In this document: positions 61,001 through 64,000 of the stretch, piece by piece
Layout: the number at the start of each line of letters is the position of its first letter
Position numbering within the stretch: position 1 is the first letter of the stretch
NCBI GenBank assembly: GCA_016584305.1
Contig: JACEEZ010003525.1
Coordinates: 1-64,000 of the forward strand
Length of the DNA: 64,000 nt
From: Chionoecetes opilio
Taxonomy: Eukaryota; Arthropoda; Malacostraca; Decapoda; Majidae
Reading direction: 5' to 3'
Translations under genes and position numbers: made by a program
The notes under the pieces: generated by a model
Database searches by the model: none
Seen by the model: only the letters and a program-made list of their open reading frames with translations
Told to the model about the DNA's origin: nothing

Positions 61001-63624
61001 AATACATTTCCTTTTGCACATCCAACCATTTTGCATGGACATAAGATCCACTGATGAATACATACAGTTTTTCCAATAATGAGAAGAACTGTGCAGTCAA
61101 GAGGGAGACACGTACCAATTAAGTACCAACACAAGGCATTATAGAAAATTTGTAAGGGTAACTGGTGTAATTTAGTTATGTTCGTTGCTATTAAAAGTGA
61201 TCAATAGAAAGTATATGAATTTAACTCACTCAGAGGCATGTTTCTTTCTTTCAAGCAGAGGAAAAATATTTATTGTATTTGAGGTCGAGGGTAAGTCATC
61301 AGTAGAAATTATTTATAATACTCCATGCATGCTCCCTCAGTCCTACCTAGTGGAACACGGTTCCCACACCACACGGCAGCCGTGGCCAGTGGGTGGGCAC
61401 CTGGGCGGGCACCGGCTTCTCGTGGGTGGGCACGTGCCCACCCAGGCCCACCCGTAGCTACGTCACTGCGTCAGACACGTCAGACAAAGACAGAGCCACG
61501 TCACGGCCACGACACTGCCACGTCACTTGTCCCGGATAACTGACGTGGGCTGACACAACCATTTAGAAAAAGAATAAAAAAGTTGCACCACGTCAGGAAT
61601 GAGGCCTCGTCTGCCCTCGTTAACCTGCGTTACCGTAAAAGTCAGCACCACGTTAAGTCATGTTTTTACCTCGTCAACACATGCTAGAATAACGCGGGTT
61701 GACGTGGCCCCGTAGCCTGGTAGTGGGACCCCTGATAGTGGGACCCCTGATAGTGGGACCCCTGATAGTGGGACCCGGGTTATAATCTAGACTCCTAGAG
61801 TGTGTGGAAGCCATGACTAGCCTGGCAAAATGAATCTGAACCACATCCTGTGGAGGTACACATTACGGCTCATAACTAACTTTGACAGTAAAATAATAGA
61901 GATATAAAGAAATGAAGACGAAACAAACTACTATGATACTAATGTTCATAAAACCATGAAAGCGGTATTTTCCTTTTTTTATTCAAGGTTAGTTATGGGT
62001 CTTGACGTCTATCTTGAGAAGTCAGTCATGTCAGGAGCCACACACCCCATTGCTCTACCTTCCACCAGGCCAGTTTGGACAGCTGACGCCAAGGGAGAAG
62101 GGCAGTGAAGAAAGCAAGAAGATCCAAGCCTTCAGGGAGTGCCTTGAGGGCCTTCCTGTGGCGGCTGTGACGTATGGGACGGCCGGCAACCCCCACCTCT
62201 GGGACAACCCCAAGCTGCCCTTCACGCCATCCAGGCTCAAGCAGATGGCAGGTGGGTGTGGGCCGTGTGCATGTATACATGTCCATGGAAGGGTAGAATA
62301 TTATTGAAAAATAGACGGCAGTATGAATATGCATAGCTGAAGAATAGTGTCTCTTCAGTATTCAGTAAAATTACTGTTATTCCTATTGATTCATGTAGAT
62401 GAGAGATGCATGGGATGCTTGTTTGTATGCAAAGTAAAGGAGTAGTTGATGTAGATGGAAAGGATAGGTGAAAGGAAGTAAATTTATGAAAACCTGCATC
62501 CATAAGGGAAAGTGTCTTCACCTTTCCAAATATCTATCAAGTACAATCCACTTGTTGCCATTCACCCATCACCCTGACTGCATCTCATATTCGCCGTGTT
62601 CCCCAGAGATGGCCAAGACTCGCCACATCATGATCAGAGAACAGGCGGAGAAGAACCCAGAATTCAAAGATGCCTTGCTTGAGAAGGCGGCTGCAGCAGA
62701 GCATGGGAACCTCAATCTGAACAAGACGCCAGAAGAGATGGACGACGTTTTAAAGAAGTTTGATGTAGCACTAGGAAGAGTTGAGGAAGAGCTTGCAACA
62801 CACACAGGAGGTAAGGAGGAGGGGAATAGCAGGTGATTGGGCTGTGAAGATCTCAAATTTCTTTACATTTTATGATTCATGAATTGGTCTCCAGCCCTTT
62901 CCTTCTGCCTTCAGATTGTGGTGGTTGGTGGTTGTGTGGCGAGGTGTTTAGCATGGCTGACATCGAACTCTCCATCCTTCTCAACCGCCTGTACCTGCTG
63001 GGACATGAGAAGAGGTTCTGGGCGGAGGGCAAGAGACCCCACCTGCAGGCCTACTGGGAGAGGATACAACAGAGAGCTTCCTTTAAGGTCCTTTGATTGT
63101 CTTGACATGTTTTTTTTAATATTATAGTCTCCCATGAATTTTTGCCATTATGTTGTCTACTAATACTTTTGATAGTCTGCAGTGCTCAGCAAAAAGCGTG
63201 CCACCTGCCATATGGGTGACACCTTTACGTCACAATTTCACCACCCCAAAGAGGGCTTTGATATTTTAGGCAGAACTGCACTGCCCCGCCTACCCTTGCA
63301 CCATTATGTTGAGCACTGCACATAATGCTTCATTGTACTACATAGTTTCCTTCAATTAGATTATCAATTACCAAATAACTTTGAATACTTGATTTAGGGG
63401 ATATCTTCAGATTGTTTCATATTATTTGTTTACAATCTACTTGGCCTCAATGTGAGCTAACTGTGGTATTGCAGAGGTCAACCCAGTTCTGCCTCCGAGG
63501 TCTCCAGATGGCCAGCCTTCACATGGCCCTGAAGGAGCACCGAGGAGTGCTGGCCTCCCTCACGGCGGCGCTGGGCCTGGCCGCACTCTCCTACGCCCTG
63601 TACCGCCGGGTCAACAAGTCATAG
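57976..63624 (+). CDS. GDAP1: GDAP1 homologue, complete, six exons
   Basis: Ganglioside-induced differentiation-associated protein 1 family: a GST-fold protein anchored in the outer mitochondrial (and peroxisomal) membrane that influences organelle fission. Exons 57976-58053, 58993-59185, 62069-62251, 62607-62810, 62915-63087 and 63475-63624 join in phase to 326 codons plus TAG (human GDAP1 has 358). The N-terminal thioredoxin-like domain has LYYHPMSFYSQRV and EVPVLTDG (GST cis-Pro region). The GDAP1-specific middle holds the NPEFKDALLEKA helix. The C-terminal GST domain has WWLCGEVFSMADIELSILLN and YLLGHEKRFW. Hydrophobic VLASLTAALGLAALSYALY followed by RRVNKS is the tail anchor. No active-site residue can be assigned. 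The gene could equally be the GDAP1-like paralogue. Confidence 0.92.
58320..58421. mobile_element. Short inverted-repeat element in GDAP1 intron 1
   Basis: AGGGTTGCCA (58320-58329) and TGGCAACCCT (58412-58421) are perfect 10-bp inverted ends of a 102-bp AT-rich unit. This resembles the ends of small hAT-type MITEs, but no 8-bp duplication is visible. Confidence 0.4.
58640..58992 (+). repeat. 31-bp tandem array replicating the exon-2 splice acceptor
   Basis: The unit CTTCCCCAGGTGCTCATGAC plus TCAATACTCTA recurs every 31 bp. AG dinucleotides fall at 58650, 58681, 58712 and so on to 58991, twelve in all. The last is the real acceptor of GDAP1 exon 2, whose first 11 nt (GTGCTCATGAC) are part of the unit. 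Some units carry CTATGC instead of CTCTAC. Confidence 0.93.
58993..59185 (+). CDS. GDAP1: GDAP1 exon 2
   Basis: 193 nt, phase 0 in and phase 1 out. It encodes VLMTLHEKRVSFKKQVVSLF, then WFLRLNPRGEVPVLTDGVKV and IIEYLEDNF, the bulk of the thioredoxin-like domain including the cis-Pro loop (EVPVL). The start was chosen at the last acceptor, since any upstream copy introduces a stop. Confidence 0.92.
59488..61468 (-). mobile_element. hAT transposon (ZMYM1-like transposase relic) with perfect 8-bp duplication
   Basis: Terminal inverted repeats CAGTGGCGTAGCTAGG and (inverted) CAGTGACGTAGCTACGGG bound a 1981-bp element. CGTCAGAC is duplicated exactly at 59480-59487 and 61469-61476, the 8-bp signature of hAT insertion. 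The minus strand encodes the C-terminal part of a hAT transposase. The N-terminal part is missing, so this copy cannot move itself. It lies antisense in GDAP1 intron 2. Confidence 0.93.
59927..61063 (-). pseudogene. hAT transposase, C-terminal half with one in-frame stop
   Basis: From 61063 the minus strand reads LQRLSDTRWACRYDTCKVMK and further helical sequence typical of ZMYM1/hAT transposases, up to PRKR and a TAA at about 60566-60568. The same frame resumes LSTKLQDFVVTDYIG and runs to 59924 with the hAT dimerisation domain: FPEFYRLAKIYVVLPVSSAS, AEGSFSALKLIKT and LGNLAVLSIE. Apart from the single stop the frame is intact over about 375 codons, so inactivation is recent. The RNase-H-like N-terminal part and BED finger are absent. 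Confidence 0.9.
61721..61785 (+). repeat. ~15-bp tandem repeat at MITE end
   Basis: TAGTGGGACCCCTGA is repeated about four times, apparently by slippage of the MITE terminal repeat sequence. Confidence 0.8.
61786..62068 (+). other. End of GDAP1 intron 2
   Basis: Unremarkable AT-rich sequence up to the CTTCCACCAG acceptor at 62068. Confidence 0.7.
62069..62251 (+). CDS. GDAP1: GDAP1 exon 3
   Basis: 183 nt, phase 1 in and phase 1 out. It encodes FGQLTPREKGSEESKKIQAF, LEGLPVAAVTYGTAGNPHLW and PFTPSRLKQMA, the inter-domain segment (LP---T-G---HP in vertebrate GDAP1). Confidence 0.9.
62607..62810 (+). CDS. GDAP1: GDAP1 exon 4
   Basis: 204 nt, phase 1 in and phase 1 out. It encodes EMAKTRHIMIREQAEKNPEF, KDALLEKAAAAEHGNLN and VLKKFDVALGRVEEELATHT. 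It covers the GDAP1-specific extended helical loop of the GST C-terminal domain. Confidence 0.9.
62915..63087 (+). CDS. GDAP1: GDAP1 exon 5
   Basis: 173 nt, phase 1 in and phase 0 out. It encodes GGWWLCGEVFSMADIELSIL, NRLYLLGHEKRFW, GKRPHLQAYWERI and QQRASFK (compare WLCGE-FT-ADV and GKRPNLE-Y-ERV in vertebrate GDAP1). The donor GTCCTT is weak. Confidence 0.92.
63475..63624 (+). CDS. GDAP1: GDAP1 exon 6 with tail anchor
   Basis: 150 nt from a TTGCAG acceptor to TAG (63622-63624). It ends in a single hydrophobic helix (GVLASLTAALGLAALSYALY) followed by RRVNKS, the tail-anchor plus basic-end arrangement that targets GDAP1 to the outer mitochondrial membrane. Confidence 0.9.
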   Translation, partial: RSTQFCLRGLQMASLHMALKEHRGVLASLTAALGLAALSYALYRRVNKS

Positions 63625-64000
63625 GGAGAGCCGTGTGTGCAGCCGTGTTGATGTAGGTAGTGGTGTTGATGATGGTAGTGTTGTACTCATTTATGAGGTC
63701 TTAGGAGAGGTGGTGGTGTGTGGGGGAGAGCTGGGAGGGTCGTGAAACTCCTGGTGGGGTTTGAGCAGCTCATTCCATGCCTTGTTGGAAGTCTTCATCA
63801 TTTGAAATTCTTGCTCTATTAGTGCTGAGTCAATTTTCTTCCTTCAAGTTGTATATTTGTCTATTAGTTATGATATCCATTTAGATTAATTTTTGGTAGT
63901 TATCTTTCTTTCTTTAATTATATTTTACATAAGTGATACAAAATATCTTCATATTTAAAGGCAAAATGAGGACATTTATTTCCTTTCAATGCAACAGATT
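63625..64000 (+). other. GDAP1 3' UTR (start)
   Basis: Non-coding sequence after the stop. No AATAAA was seen before the window ends, so the poly(A) site is probably beyond 64000. Confidence 0.6.

Larger units (their letters stand above)
59350..61731. mobile_element. Small MITE split by a hAT element
   Basis: GGGTCCCACTGTGAGGTTAC (59350) and the inverse of 61690-61731 (GGGTCCCACTACCAGGCTAC) are terminal inverted repeats that continue through CCACGTCAACCC-CGTTA. Without the inserted hAT (and one copy of its duplication) the MITE is about 393 bp, rich in ACGTCA words. The right end is followed by extra copies of CTGATAGTGGGACC. Confidence 0.7.

Overview
The window looks like a piece of a repeat-laden arthropod nuclear genome, most likely a decapod crustacean. 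Genes have many short exons with GT-AG introns. Long CT/GA, CA/GT and CTC microsatellites fill the first 30 kb, and LINE, hAT, LTR and foldback elements crowd the rest. There are no prokaryotic operons, rRNAs, confident tRNAs or CRISPR arrays. The assignment to crustaceans is inference; arthropod-like gene structure and repeat content are what is seen.

Two host genes lie on the + strand. The first is the 3' part of an hnRNP L / Drosophila smooth homologue. A damaged RRM2 exon sits near 4303. Nine clean exons then run from 20404 to the stop at 32608 and encode the end of RRM2, a Gly/Met-rich linker, RRM3 and RRM4. RRM1 must lie upstream of the window, and the exon for the second half of RRM2 was not found. 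The second gene is a complete GDAP1 homologue in six exons (57976-63624, 326 aa): a GST-like protein with a C-terminal membrane anchor, expected on the outer mitochondrial membrane and peroxisomes.

Layout. 1-20.4 kb: hnRNP L intron sequence made mostly of low-complexity tracts and minisatellites, with a 5'-truncated LINE at 19.1-20.2 kb. The first 8 kb has very long homopolymers and frameshifted coding sequence that suggest poor base accuracy. 20.4-32.6 kb: the readable hnRNP L exons, with a CpG-rich block at 22-23 kb that holds a possible regulatory exon beside a long CA repeat. 32.6-44.3 kb: 3' UTR, then sparse sequence with a foldback element, LINE scraps and a possible pseudogene exon. 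44.36-51.05 kb: a young non-autonomous LTR retrotransposon on the minus strand. It has a tRNA-Leu-type primer site and, where gag would sit, an ORF that fuses a ribosomal protein L23-like segment to a beta-tubulin-like segment. Its 5' LTR is split by a related solo LTR with a 4-bp target duplication. 51.2-56.2 kb: an element with terminal inverted repeats, then a decayed LINE. 56.7-57.3 kb: a minisatellite. 58-64 kb: GDAP1, whose second intron holds a hAT transposon nested in a small MITE, and whose exon-2 splice acceptor has been tandemly amplified twelve times.

The most notable items are the L23/beta-tubulin chimera inside the LTR element, the amplified splice acceptor in GDAP1, and the CA repeats plus candidate stop-containing exon within the gene of a CA-binding splicing factor. 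All homology calls come from recognising protein motifs by eye; none has been confirmed by a search.
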